A stretch of 12,426 nt of DNA from JBDTNL01 sp039933785 (GTDB lineage: Bacteria; Acidobacteriota; Thermoanaerobaculia; Multivoradales; JAGPDF01): positions 1-12,426 of the forward strand of contig JBDTNL010000091.1 of assembly GCA_039933785.1 (NCBI GenBank), given 5' to 3'. This document shows, piece by piece, positions 1 through 6,789 of the stretch (position 1 is the first letter of the stretch; the number at the start of each line of letters is the position of its first letter). The position numbers and the translations under genes are program-made. Below the pieces are notes generated by a model that saw nothing but the letters and a program-made list of their open reading frames with translations, ran no database searches and was not told where the DNA came from.

Positions 1-864
1 CGCACGGCGCTCTACCTCGGTGTGCTGCTGGTGATGGCCGGAGTGTCGCTTCTGGTCAAGGAGAACCTCGACCGCATCGGGCCCTTCGGAATCGCCGCCG
101 GCTTGACGCTGGCGGCGGCCGCGACGCTCGTCTGGGTGGTTCGCCGCGGGCCGGCGTTTTCTTGGGGAGAGCAGAGCTCGGCGCATCTAGCCTTCGACTA
201 CATTCTGTTGCTCGGGGTTCTGCTGGTGGGGGCCGACCTCGCCTACATCGAGTGGAAGTTCACGCCGCTGGGGTCCGACTGGTCGTGGCACGTGCTTTTC
301 ATGGCTCTGTTCTCGGGAGCGATGGCGTTTCGCTACGACTCGCGCGTGCTCTGGTCGCTCGGGCTCAGCAGCTTCGCCGCCTGGCGAGGTGTAGCGGTCA
401 GCCTGGGCTCCGCGACCCACGCGTTGACCGGCGAGGTTGCGCCGATCGCCCGCTGGAACGCGCTCGCCTGCGGTGCCTTCTTCGTGATCCTGGGATGGCT
501 CCTCAAGAGCGGCGATCGCAAAGCGCACTTCGAGCCCGTGGCGACCTACATGGGCTGGCTGTTGACGCTTGGAGCCTTGATCGCGGGCAGTCTCGCCGGA
601 GCCTTTTCGAATGATCCAGCCCGCATCGGCTGGGGACTGGCGCTGCTGCTTGTCGGCGGAGGCTTGGCGTTCTGGACTGCGAGACAGCGCCGCTTCTGGC
701 TCTTCGCCCTGGCGGCGATCGCCGGTTACATCGGCCTCTCGAGCCTTCTCCTGCATGCGATCGGCGATCAATTCGGCTGCTTCTGGTTCTGGTCGACCTC
801 GACCGGGATGCTGATTCTGCTCTTGATGATGTACCTGCGCTGGGGGAAGGGAGCCGACGCATGA
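1..864 (+). CDS. DUF2157-like multi-spanning membrane protein, 5' end missing
   Basis: The frame is open from base 1 (RTALYLG...), so the protein begins upstream. The GTG at 22 lies inside a hydrophobic helix and is probably not the start. The 287 visible residues form about eight membrane helices separated by short loops. The opening YLGVLLVMAGVSLLV followed by a short NLDRIGPFG loop resembles the first membrane segments of DUF2157 proteins, which would put the missing part at a short soluble N-terminus. No catalytic motif is visible and the function is unknown. The stop overlaps the next start (ATGA, 861-864), indicating translational coupling to a second membrane protein and then a lipoprotein. 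That this is a membrane protein is clear; the family name is a recollection from pattern, not a search. Confidence 0.75.
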   Translation, partial: RTALYLGVLLVMAGVSLLVKENLDRIGPFGIAAGLTLAAAATLVWVVRRGPAFSWGEQSSAHLAFDYILLLGVLLVGADLAYIEWKFTPLGSDWSWHVLFMALFSGAMAFRYDSRVLWSLGLSSFAAWRGVAVSLGSATHALTGEVAPIARWNALACGAFFVILGWLLKSGDRKAHFEPVATYMGWLLTLGALIAGSLAGAFSNDPARIGWGLALLLVGGGLAFWTARQRRFWLFALAAIAGYIGLSSLLLHAIGDQFGCFWFWSTSTGMLILLLMMYLRWGKGADA

Positions 865-2036
865 ATGCGGCGATGGCGAACGGCGAGCGCATGCGGGCGG
901 TGCGCTTGGTGGCCAGGAGTTGGGAGAAGGCCGGATGGATCGACGCGACGCACAAGGCTGGAATCGACCGACTGTTCGCCGATGATCGAGTTCGACTCGG
1001 GACGGCTCTACGAGCGCTGGTTTGCTTCTTCACCTGGTTTGCGGTGGGCTCCGGCTTTGGCTTCGTCATGGCCTTCGTCGCCCAGGCGGCCTTTCGCGGC
1101 AACGACTTCGGCGTGCCGCTCATCGTGGTCGGTGTGCTCTGCCTGATCGGAGCCGAGGTTGCGCACCACGGGATGCGGACTTCCGGGATCGGCGCCGACG
1201 ACGGGCTCGAGCTCAGCGCGCTGGCGTTCCTCCTGGCCGGAGTATTCGTACTGTTCGAGCTCGATCACGCTTCGACGCTCGGAGCCTTCTTTCTCATCGG
1301 CGCCACACTGCTCGGCATCGCGGCGTGGCGCTGGGGTGGCTGGCTCTACGGTGCCCTCACGAGCGTGGGACTCTTCGCGGCACTCTCGCGCTTGCCGAGC
1401 CCGCGGGTCGCTTGGATCCTGGGTGCGGCGGTGGTGGCCTGGCCGCTCCTGCGAGTGGGCGATGCGACGCGCCTCGTACCGTCTCAGCGAGCTGCGCTGC
1501 GTAGTGCCTTCGTGGTCGCGCTGTTCGCGCTCTACGGCGCGGTCAACTACGCCTCGGTCGACCGCCATCTGATCGAGGGCAATTGGCTTCGCACGGGCGA
1601 GTCAACTCCCCCCGCTGTGCTCCTACCGATCGGCCTGGCGGCCACCGCGCTACTACCCATGGCCGTGCTCTGGCTGGGCATCCGCCGACGGGATCAGTCA
1701 GTGATCGCCTGCGGCCTCCTGTTCTCTGCGCTTTCGATCGGGACTCTGCGCTGGTACGTGCACTGGATGCCGCTCTGGGCCGTTCTTCTGCTGGCGGGTG
1801 TAGTCCTCGGCGGCGCCGCGCTTGTCATACGACGCTGGCTCGACGCGGGCCCCGGGCGCGAACGCTCCGGCTTCACCGCCGAACCGCTGCTCGAGGGTGG
1901 CCGCCGGCAGTGGCTGGAGGCAGCGGCGGCGGTGGCCGTTTTTTCGCCCGCCGCGCAGCCTCAGGGCGCCGGCGAGACCGGCTTCGGCGGCGCCGGCGGT
2001 CAGTCGGGTGGCGGCGGCGCCACGACTTCGTTCTGA
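861..2036 (+). CDS. Multi-spanning membrane protein (DUF2157/DUF4401-like) with Gly-rich tail
   Basis: A 391-residue protein. The start ATG at 861 overlaps the previous stop and is preceded by AAGGGAG (847-853) at 7 bases. The first 45 residues are soluble and amphipathic (RSWEKAGWIDATHKAGIDRL), as at the N-terminus of DUF2157-type proteins. About ten membrane helices follow from residue 50 to about 325, then a cytoplasmic or periplasmic tail. The last 20 or so residues are almost only Gly, Ala and Ser and end in an aromatic (GFGGAGGQSGGGGATTSF), a tail style I associate with YgcG/TPM-domain and DUF2207 membrane proteins. The function is unknown. Because it is coupled to a related membrane protein upstream and a lipoprotein downstream, the products may form one envelope complex; this is inference. 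Confidence 0.78.
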   Translation: MNAAMANGERMRAVRLVARSWEKAGWIDATHKAGIDRLFADDRVRLGTALRALVCFFTWFAVGSGFGFVMAFVAQAAFRGNDFGVPLIVVGVLCLIGAEVAHHGMRTSGIGADDGLELSALAFLLAGVFVLFELDHASTLGAFFLIGATLLGIAAWRWGGWLYGALTSVGLFAALSRLPSPRVAWILGAAVVAWPLLRVGDATRLVPSQRAALRSAFVVALFALYGAVNYASVDRHLIEGNWLRTGESTPPAVLLPIGLAATALLPMAVLWLGIRRRDQSVIACGLLFSALSIGTLRWYVHWMPLWAVLLLAGVVLGGAALVIRRWLDAGPGRERSGFTAEPLLEGGRRQWLEAAAAVAVFSPAAQPQGAGETGFGGAGGQSGGGGATTSF

Positions 2037-2491
2037 TGATCAAGCGAGCTTCCATTGTTGCCGCCGCGGCACTGACGATTCTTCAGAGCTGTCGCGACAG
2101 CTCTCCCGCGAAGCCGCCCGAGCCGGCGAAGCCTGCAACGGTGGAGGTCGGCGCGGCGCCTGATGCTGCACTCTCGACGGAGACCGATCGCGTCGAGACC
2201 CGGCACGATGCCGCGTTCTCGGGCGTGCTCCCGGGCGGATTTCCCAAAGACGTGCCAACCTACGTGCCCTCGACGCTCGTTGACTTCGGCACCGGCGCGG
2301 GCTGGAGCTACGTGGTGTTCCAGACACCGCAAGAGCTCGGCCTGGTCCGCGGGCGCTACGTCGAGGCCTTGCATTCCCGGGGCTGGGCGAGCGAAGGCGC
2401 CACGGGTTTCGTCAAGCAGAAACGCCACCTGCGGGTCGCGTTCGAGAACGCTCATCCCGGCTCGCGGATCCGGGTCGAGTATCAGCTCTGA
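2036..2491 (+). CDS. Small predicted lipoprotein, unknown function
   Basis: A 151-residue protein. Its ATG shares one base with the preceding stop (TGATG, 2034-2038) and has no Shine-Dalgarno of its own, so translation probably depends on coupling. The N-terminus is a lipoprotein signal: positive MIKR, hydrophobic stretch, then ILQSC with Cys19 as the likely lipidated residue; Gln at -2 is slightly atypical. A Pro/Ala/Lys-rich linker (residues 22-45) leads to a C-terminal domain beginning GGFPKDVPTY, with the pattern of a strand, then VRGRYVEALHSRGW, then short strands. That FP-x-DVP-x-Y ... Y-x3-L-x3-GW pattern recurs in uncharacterised bacterial lipoproteins. The last 10 bases overlap the end of the convergent permease gene. 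Confidence 0.75.
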   Translation: MIKRASIVAAAALTILQSCRDSSPAKPPEPAKPATVEVGAAPDAALSTETDRVETRHDAAFSGVLPGGFPKDVPTYVPSTLVDFGTGAGWSYVVFQTPQELGLVRGRYVEALHSRGWASEGATGFVKQKRHLRVAFENAHPGSRIRVEYQL

Positions 2492-3864
2492 GGCTTGGAC
2501 TTGCGCCAATAGAAGTAGGCCGGAAGCCCTAACGCCAGGAGCCCGAGGCCGAACAGCGACTCGACAGGCTTCTCGCTCAGGGTGTTGACCACCAGGATGC
2601 CCGAGCTCACCATGAAAATCAGCGGCACCACGGGGTAGCCCCAGACACGATACGGCCGCGGCGCATCCGGATGCTTCTTGCGCAGCACGAAAACCGACGC
2701 TCCGGTGAGCATGTGAAACAAGACGGCCACGAACACGACATAGGTATAGAGCTGGTCGTAGCGCCCCGACAATGCCAGGAGGATCGCCCACCCGCTCTGG
2801 GTCCACAAGCTGATCGTGGGCACGCGATAGCGCGGATGGATGCGCGCCATCGACTGGAAGAACAGTCCGTCCTCGGCCATCGGTTGATAGATGCGCGAGC
2901 TGTAGAGCAGAGTGGATGACAAGCAGCCAAAGGTCGAGACCAAGACCGCGGCGGTCAACAGCCGGCCGCCATTGATGCCGAAGAGCGCCGTCGCCGCGGT
3001 CTCTCCCACTCGCGAGGTCGCCGCCAGGCCCTCGAGAGGTAGAGCGCGGAAGTACACCAAGTTGAGCAGCGTATAGAGCACGATGATGGTGAGCGTGCCC
3101 GTGATCAGGCCGATCGGCAGGTTGCGCCCCGGGTTCTTCATCTCGCCCGCCGAGAACGTGGCGCCGTACCAACCGTCGTAAGTCCAGAGCGCAGCGATCA
3201 TCGCGACGCCGAACGCCGCGAGCCAACCCACGTGGCCCGCGGGCAGCTGCGGCAGCGGCGCGGTCAGGTGCGCCACCGCTTTCGCCGGCACGAGCAAGCC
3301 GATGCCGACAAAGGCCGCGATCGCGCCGACCTTGAGAATCGTCAGCAGGTTCTGGACCGCGACCCCTTCCTTCACGCCGAAATGATTGATCGCCGTCAGC
3401 ACCAGAATGGCCAATGTAGCCGCGAGCTGTCCGCCGGAGACCGACCACGTGAAGCTGCCGAGGGGCACGCTGAAGATCTCGTGCTGGGTCGACCAGAACG
3501 GCAGAAAGGCTCCGAGGTACTCGCCGAACCCGACCGCGATCGCGGCGATCCCGCCCGACATGATGACCAGGAACGCGCCCCAGCCGTAGAGGAATCCCCA
3601 GAGCGGACCGTAAGCCTCACGCAAGAACACGTACATGCCGCCGGCGCGCGGGTACATCGCGCCGAGCTCGGCGTAGGTGAGCGCCCCGGTGAGCGTCAAC
3701 AGGCCGCTCACCACCCAGACCAGCAAGACGAGTCCGGTATGCGGCATGGCCTTCGCCATGTCGCCGGTGGTGAGGAAGATGCCGGTGCCGATCACCGAAC
3801 CGATGGTAATCAGTGCGGCATCCCAAGCGCCCAGCCGCCGGAGGAGCTCCTGCGGCGCGCTCAT
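2482..3864 (-). CDS. APC-superfamily amino-acid permease (LAT-like)
   Basis: A 460-residue inner-membrane transporter, the usual APC length, with about 12 membrane helices. The substrate-binding unwound part of helix 1 is visible as GSVIGTGIF (22-30). Helix 6 carries WTYDGWYGATFSAGEMKNP (227-245), followed by RNLPIGL. The conserved YSSRIYQPMAEDGLFF (321-336) and RIHPRYRVPT (341-350) segments fit bacterial members near the LAT/SLC7 branch. The family imports or exchanges amino acids, but substrate cannot be read from sequence. The start ATG overlaps the stop of the upstream oxygenase gene (ATGA, 3861-3864) and has its own GGGAG five bases before it, so the pair is an operon. The 3' end overlaps the lipoprotein gene by 10 bases, leaving no room for a terminator outside coding sequence. 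Confidence 0.93.
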   Translation of the reverse strand: MSAPQELLRRLGAWDAALITIGSVIGTGIFLTTGDMAKAMPHTGLVLLVWVVSGLLTLTGALTYAELGAMYPRAGGMYVFLREAYGPLWGFLYGWGAFLVIMSGGIAAIAVGFGEYLGAFLPFWSTQHEIFSVPLGSFTWSVSGGQLAATLAILVLTAINHFGVKEGVAVQNLLTILKVGAIAAFVGIGLLVPAKAVAHLTAPLPQLPAGHVGWLAAFGVAMIAALWTYDGWYGATFSAGEMKNPGRNLPIGLITGTLTIIVLYTLLNLVYFRALPLEGLAATSRVGETAATALFGINGGRLLTAAVLVSTFGCLSSTLLYSSRIYQPMAEDGLFFQSMARIHPRYRVPTISLWTQSGWAILLALSGRYDQLYTYVVFVAVLFHMLTGASVFVLRKKHPDAPRPYRVWGYPVVPLIFMVSSGILVVNTLSEKPVESLFGLGLLALGLPAYFYWRKSKPQS

Positions 3865-4961
3865 GCGCTCTCCCGGCTCAAGTGCTCCGCCAGTATGCGG
3901 TGGAAATGGTGGGTGCCGGTCTCCCGCTTTGCCGAGTAGCGCCCGCGTTCATAGATCCGAGACCGTAAGCCGCGCTGCACGGCTTCGACGACCGCCTCGT
4001 CCTCACGCTCGACGCGATCGAGCGAGGCACTCGCCCCCGAGTCGAGCCCTTCCGGATCCCAAACGTAGTTGAGGAAGGAAACCTTGGTCCGGTCGACGGC
4101 TAGCGGCAGCACCAGGTTCACCGAGACGCCCCAGGGGTAGACGTTGAACATCATGTTCGGCCACACCCAGAAGTAGTACGCCACGATGCGCTGCCCGTAG
4201 TCGGGCGAGCTCTTCGGGAGATCGAGCACGGGGAGCGCCGCGTTGCCGCTGGCGATGCCGACCTGCAAGTTGGAGTGCTGAAAGAGCTCCGTGCGGTAGG
4301 AACCGTAGTCGAGGGCTCCTGCGAGTCCGACGTGAACGAACGGGATGTGGAAGCCTTCGAGGTAGTTCTCGCAGTAGAGCGCCCAATTGCAACGTACCAA
4401 ATAGTCCTTCGACCGGCTGACGTCGAGCACTCCGTCTTCGAGTGGAAACCCAGCACAGCGCTCGAGCAGGGGTTCGAGGAGGTTCTCGAGCTTGGTCTCC
4501 GGCCTGAGCGAGGCGAACAGGAACTTCCCCCAAGTGCCGAGCGGTACTTGCCGCAAGTCGTCGCTCTCGGAGGGGAAGTTCAGCGTCTCCTCGAATTCCG
4601 GCATCGACTGGAACCGCCCATCGAGGGTGAACCGTCGCCCGTGGTACCGGCAGCGCAGGAAGGTCTCGACGCCTGGATGTTCGCAGACCAAGGCAGCACG
4701 ATGGGTGCAGACGTTCGAGATGCAGCGCAGCTCGTCCTTGCTGTCCCGCACGAGAAGCAAGGGCTCGTCGAGCACGTTGTCGAGCAGGGTGAAGGGATGA
4801 ACCTGCCCCGGCACCTTCACCCGGTCGGTATCCGCCACCATCTGCCAGCTGGGAAGAAAGACCCGTTCCTTCTCGGCGACGAACACCTCTGGATCGCTAT
4901 AGACCCAGGACGGCGGCGTCGAGGCCGAGCGGATGTCCGGGTCGATCGCAAACGACTTCAT
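3861..4961 (-). CDS. Rieske non-haem iron oxygenase, large subunit
   Basis: A 366-residue aromatic-ring-hydroxylating-type oxygenase alpha subunit. The N-terminal Rieske domain binds a [2Fe-2S] cluster through C85-x-H87 and C104-x2-H107. The C-terminal catalytic domain has NWALYCENYLEGFHIPFVH (192-210), giving iron ligands H205 and H210, with D321 in REDEAVVEAVQRGL as the likely third ligand. E202 sits where the residue linking the Rieske cluster to iron lies. That Glu, the VQRGL motif and RYSAKRETGTHHFH (341-354) resemble choline, betaine and carnitine oxygenases more than ring dioxygenases, so a small amine substrate is plausible but unproven. ATG 4961 was chosen over the longer open frame because of GAGG six bases upstream (4968-4971) and the typical N-terminus. 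No reductase gene is in the window. Coupled to the permease downstream. Confidence 0.92.
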   Translation of the reverse strand: MKSFAIDPDIRSASTPPSWVYSDPEVFVAEKERVFLPSWQMVADTDRVKVPGQVHPFTLLDNVLDEPLLLVRDSKDELRCISNVCTHRAALVCEHPGVETFLRCRYHGRRFTLDGRFQSMPEFEETLNFPSESDDLRQVPLGTWGKFLFASLRPETKLENLLEPLLERCAGFPLEDGVLDVSRSKDYLVRCNWALYCENYLEGFHIPFVHVGLAGALDYGSYRTELFQHSNLQVGIASGNAALPVLDLPKSSPDYGQRIVAYYFWVWPNMMFNVYPWGVSVNLVLPLAVDRTKVSFLNYVWDPEGLDSGASASLDRVEREDEAVVEAVQRGLRSRIYERGRYSAKRETGTHHFHRILAEHLSRESA

Positions 4962-4997
4962 CGCGAACCTCGCAGTCGATGTGGCTAGGATAAGCGG
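4962..4997. promoter_or_regulatory. Short divergent intergenic region
   Basis: Only 36 bases separate the divergent starts of the oxygenase and thioesterase genes. Each gene has a ribosome binding site here: GAGG on the - strand (4968-4971) and AGGA on the + strand (4987-4990, seven bases before ATG). I see no convincing -35/-10 pair, so the promoters must extend into one or both coding regions. Opposed promoters this close could interfere or share a regulator. Confidence 0.4.
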
Positions 4998-5498
4998 ATG
5001 AACGATACGACACCTGCCCGTACTCGAACGGTGAGCTGGACGGATCCCCTGGCGATCGCCAGCGCAGCGCGTGGCAAATCGGGAAAGGAAATCCTCGAGG
5101 CCCTCATCCGCGGTGAGGTCGATCACCCTCCGTTCGCGCATCTGCTGGGGCTGCGACTGATCGAAGTGGGCGACGGGCTCGCCGTCTTCAGCGTCGAGCC
5201 CGCCGAGTTCCACTACAACCCGATCGGCGTGGTGCACGGCGGCCTGCTCGCGACGGCGCTCGATTCGGCCATGGGGTGCGCCGTCCACAGCACGCTGCCG
5301 ATGGGGACGGCGTACACCACGCTCGAAATCAAGGCCAACTTCGTTCGCCCGGCGACGATGACGACCGGACCGCTGCGCTGCGAGGCGCGGGTGATCCATC
5401 GCGGCAAGACATCGGCAACGGCCGAAGGCAAGGTGGTCGACGGCTCCGGGCGCTTATATGCGCACGGGACGACGACCTGCATGATCTTCGGGGGTTAG
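4998..5498 (+). CDS. PaaI-type hotdog-fold acyl-CoA thioesterase
   Basis: A 166-residue cytoplasmic protein of the usual single-hotdog length, with an extra 35 or so residues at the N-terminus. The family hydrolyses acyl- or aroyl-CoA thioesters. The signature NPIGVVHGGLLATALDSAMG (74-93) contains the HGG turn (80-82) and the acidic residue D89 of the hotdog helix, in the position used for catalysis in PaaI. The second half shows the standard strands, LEIKANFVRPA (109-119) and a closing RLYAHGTTTCMIF. Start supported by AGGA seven bases upstream. Divergent from the oxygenase operon, so shared control is possible, but nothing shows that it acts in the same pathway. The actual CoA ester is unknown. 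Its stop overlaps that of the convergent glycosylase by 4 bases. Confidence 0.9.
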   Translation: MNDTTPARTRTVSWTDPLAIASAARGKSGKEILEALIRGEVDHPPFAHLLGLRLIEVGDGLAVFSVEPAEFHYNPIGVVHGGLLATALDSAMGCAVHSTLPMGTAYTTLEIKANFVRPATMTTGPLRCEARVIHRGKTSATAEGKVVDGSGRLYAHGTTTCMIFGG

Positions 5499-6154
5499 GA
5501 CTGAGGCTTTGCAGGTTTCGGCAGATCGGCCGCGCGCCACAGATACCAGCTCGCGACACTGCGATACGGCGCCCACCTGCGCCCGAAGTGCCCGAGCTCC
5601 TTCGGCGTCGGCATGCGTCGCTTCCGATACGCGTTCATGAATCCCTTGCGGACGCCGAAGTCGTCGACTGGCAATACGTCGGCCCGGCCGAGGCGGAAGA
5701 TCAGAAGCATCTCGACGGTCCAGCGGCCAACACCACGGACCGCGGTGAGGCGCTCGACGATGTCATCATCCGGAAGCCCAGCGATCGTCGAATGGGCGGG
5801 GACTATCCCCTCGAGGGTCTTGGCCGCGAGGTCCTGCACCGCCCGGGCCTTGTTGATGGAGAGGCCGGCGCTTCGCAACTGCTCGACCGTCGCGCCCGCG
5901 ATTTCTCCTGGCCGGGGCGAGCGGCGCGGAGCGAACAGCCTGCACATGCGGCCATAGATGGTCGCCGCGGCCTTGCCGTGGAGCTGCTGGTAGATGATCG
6001 ACTCGAGAAGCGCGTCGAAGGGGCTCTGCCCGGCGTCGATTTGGAGACGGCAGGGGCCGACTCGCGCGATCAGGGCGGCGAGTTTCTCGTCGCGAGCGCT
6101 GAGCTCGGCGGCGGCAAGAGCGACGTCGTAGGGTGGAGCGCTGGCGCGGGGCAT
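5495..6154 (-). CDS. DNA-3-methyladenine glycosylase II family (AlkA-like, HhH-GPD)
   Basis: A 219-residue base-excision repair glycosylase that removes alkylated bases such as 3-methyladenine. The helix-hairpin-helix/GPD motif is LTAVRGVGRWTVEMLLIF (136-153), and the catalytic aspartate is the second Asp of LPVDDFGVRKGF (D165), matching the DD of AlkA. An N-terminal helical region has SIIYQQLHGKAAATIYGRM (52-70), typical of the family. It lacks the extra N-terminal beta domain of E. coli AlkA, and has no C-terminal Cys cluster, so it is not an Nth/MutY-type iron-sulfur enzyme. ATG 6154 was preferred; an in-frame GTG at 6163 would add three residues, and neither has a clear Shine-Dalgarno. 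It stands alone, converging on the thioesterase gene. Confidence 0.92.
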   Translation of the reverse strand: MPRASAPPYDVALAAAELSARDEKLAALIARVGPCRLQIDAGQSPFDALLESIIYQQLHGKAAATIYGRMCRLFAPRRSPRPGEIAGATVEQLRSAGLSINKARAVQDLAAKTLEGIVPAHSTIAGLPDDDIVERLTAVRGVGRWTVEMLLIFRLGRADVLPVDDFGVRKGFMNAYRKRRMPTPKELGHFGRRWAPYRSVASWYLWRAADLPKPAKPQS

Positions 6155-6217
6155 CGAACGCACAAGCTACGGCTTAGACTGGTGAGCGTCAACTGCAGCC
6201 TGGCCCTGGGAGAGAGA

Positions 6218-6406
6218 ATGGCGAAACGAGCCGTCGTTGGCTGGATCCTGCTCGGGCTTTCCGCCGCGATCCTGTTCTCCAACCTGTTCCAGACTCCGGT
6301 TGGCAAATCGGGCTGCGTCGCGGGGGTGCTGGCGCTGGTCGGGCTGGTCCTGGCGGGCGGAACGGGCGGAGGATCGACGAATCCGAGTGGAGGATCGACT
6401 TCTTGA
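6218..6406 (+). CDS. Small hydrophobic membrane protein, unrecognised
   Basis: A 62-residue protein starting at an ATG five bases after GGGAG (6208-6212), a strong ribosome binding site. It has a positive start (MAKR), one membrane helix around residues 5-22, a short loop with NLFQTPVGKSG, a second helix at 33-47, and a Gly/Ser/Thr tail (GGTGGGSTNPSGGSTS). A helical hairpin with both ends on one side is the simplest topology. I do not recognise a family and assign no function. It lies upstream of the atp operon on the same strand, but the likely operon promoter sits at its end, so it may be a separate transcript or a leading gene of the operon. The ribosome binding site and clean topology support that it is real. 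Confidence 0.6.
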   Translation: MAKRAVVGWILLGLSAAILFSNLFQTPVGKSGCVAGVLALVGLVLAGGTGGGSTNPSGGSTS

Positions 6407-6432
6407 AGGCGGCCTTGGGGCTCTGTTATGCT
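6403..6432 (+). promoter_or_regulatory. Candidate sigma70-type promoter for the atp operon
   Basis: TTGAAG (6403-6408) and TATGCT (6427-6432) are separated by 18 bases, each matching four of six consensus positions. Transcription would begin near 6439, about 93 bases upstream of atpZ. The -35 element overlaps the TGA stop of the small membrane gene. This is the best promoter-like pair I see in the gap before atpZ; it is a pattern match only, and the organism's consensus is not known. Confidence 0.4.
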
Positions 6433-6495
6433 CCCGCTGCCTTCGCGGCAGGTGTGCGGAGGACCCCATTCGGCAGTCTTTGGCAGTGATTGAAT

Positions 6496-6524
6496 CTCGA
6501 GTCGTCGAGCAGCGATAGAATCGC
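6496..6524 (+). promoter_or_regulatory. Tandem stem-loops in the leader just before atpZ
   Basis: Two short perfect hairpins lie end to end: CTCGA-gtcg-TCGAG (6496-6509) and GCGAT-aga-ATCGC (6512-6524). The second ends seven bases before the atpZ ATG and occupies the place where a Shine-Dalgarno would be; no Shine-Dalgarno is visible. They may modulate translation initiation of the first atp gene. Stems of five pairs can also occur by chance. Confidence 0.35.
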
Positions 6525-6531
6525 ACGCTCC

Positions 6532-6789
6532 ATGACACCTGAGCGCCGGGGTTCCTCGAGTTGGATGAAGTACTCGGGCGTGGGGTTCGAGTTCGCTGGC
6601 GCTATCGCTGGATTCGGACTCATTGGATTCATGCTAGATCGGCACTACGGATGGTCTCCGTGGGGGATTCTTGTCGGGCTTGCCCTCGGGATGGTCGGAG
6701 CTACGTATAACTTGATTCGGGTAAGTCAGCGAGCGGAGCGTGAGGCCCGCGAAGAAGACCGCTCCGCGTCTGGAACCGACTCTCGGTGA
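6532..6789 (+). CDS. atpZ: AtpZ/AtpI-family protein (first gene of atp operon)
   Basis: An 85-residue inner-membrane protein with two helices. The signature GFMLDRHYGWSPWGILVGL (32-50) followed by GMVGATYNLIR (53-63) matches the short ATP-synthase-associated family that heads many atp operons. Family members have been linked to Mg2+/Ca2+ transport or to assembly of the Fo c-ring. The C-terminal 20 residues are highly charged (QRAEREAREEDR). ATG 6532 has no Shine-Dalgarno; the alternative ATG at 6565 (Met12) is no better and would cut close to the first helix. Its stop overlaps the next GTG start (GTGA, 6786-6789). Codon choice in this gene and the next looks less GC-biased than in the structural subunits, as is common for weakly expressed accessory genes. 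Confidence 0.88.
   Translation: MTPERRGSSSWMKYSGVGFEFAGAIAGFGLIGFMLDRHYGWSPWGILVGLALGMVGATYNLIRVSQRAEREAREEDRSASGTDSR

Noticed and set aside
169..176. Lys in place of Gln in the AtpA P-loop (residues 169-176 of the protein), considered as loss of function
   Set aside because: GDRKTGKT is, from memory, a normal variant in several phyla, and alpha sites are non-catalytic.
2000..3448. Long - strand open frame (482 codons) opposite the lipoprotein and overlapping the permease in another frame
   Set aside because: The permease frame on the same strand carries all APC motifs; this frame is Arg/Gly/Ala-rich and has no recognisable features.
4962..5399. Extension of the oxygenase frame upstream to 5399
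   Set aside because: It would run antisense through most of the thioesterase gene; the ATG at 4961 has a good Shine-Dalgarno and gives a normal family N-terminus.
6437..6451. CTGCC-ttcgc-GGCAG hairpin after the small membrane gene, considered as a terminator
   Set aside because: There is no following T-run and it would lie at the predicted transcription start of the atp operon; a five-pair stem may be chance.
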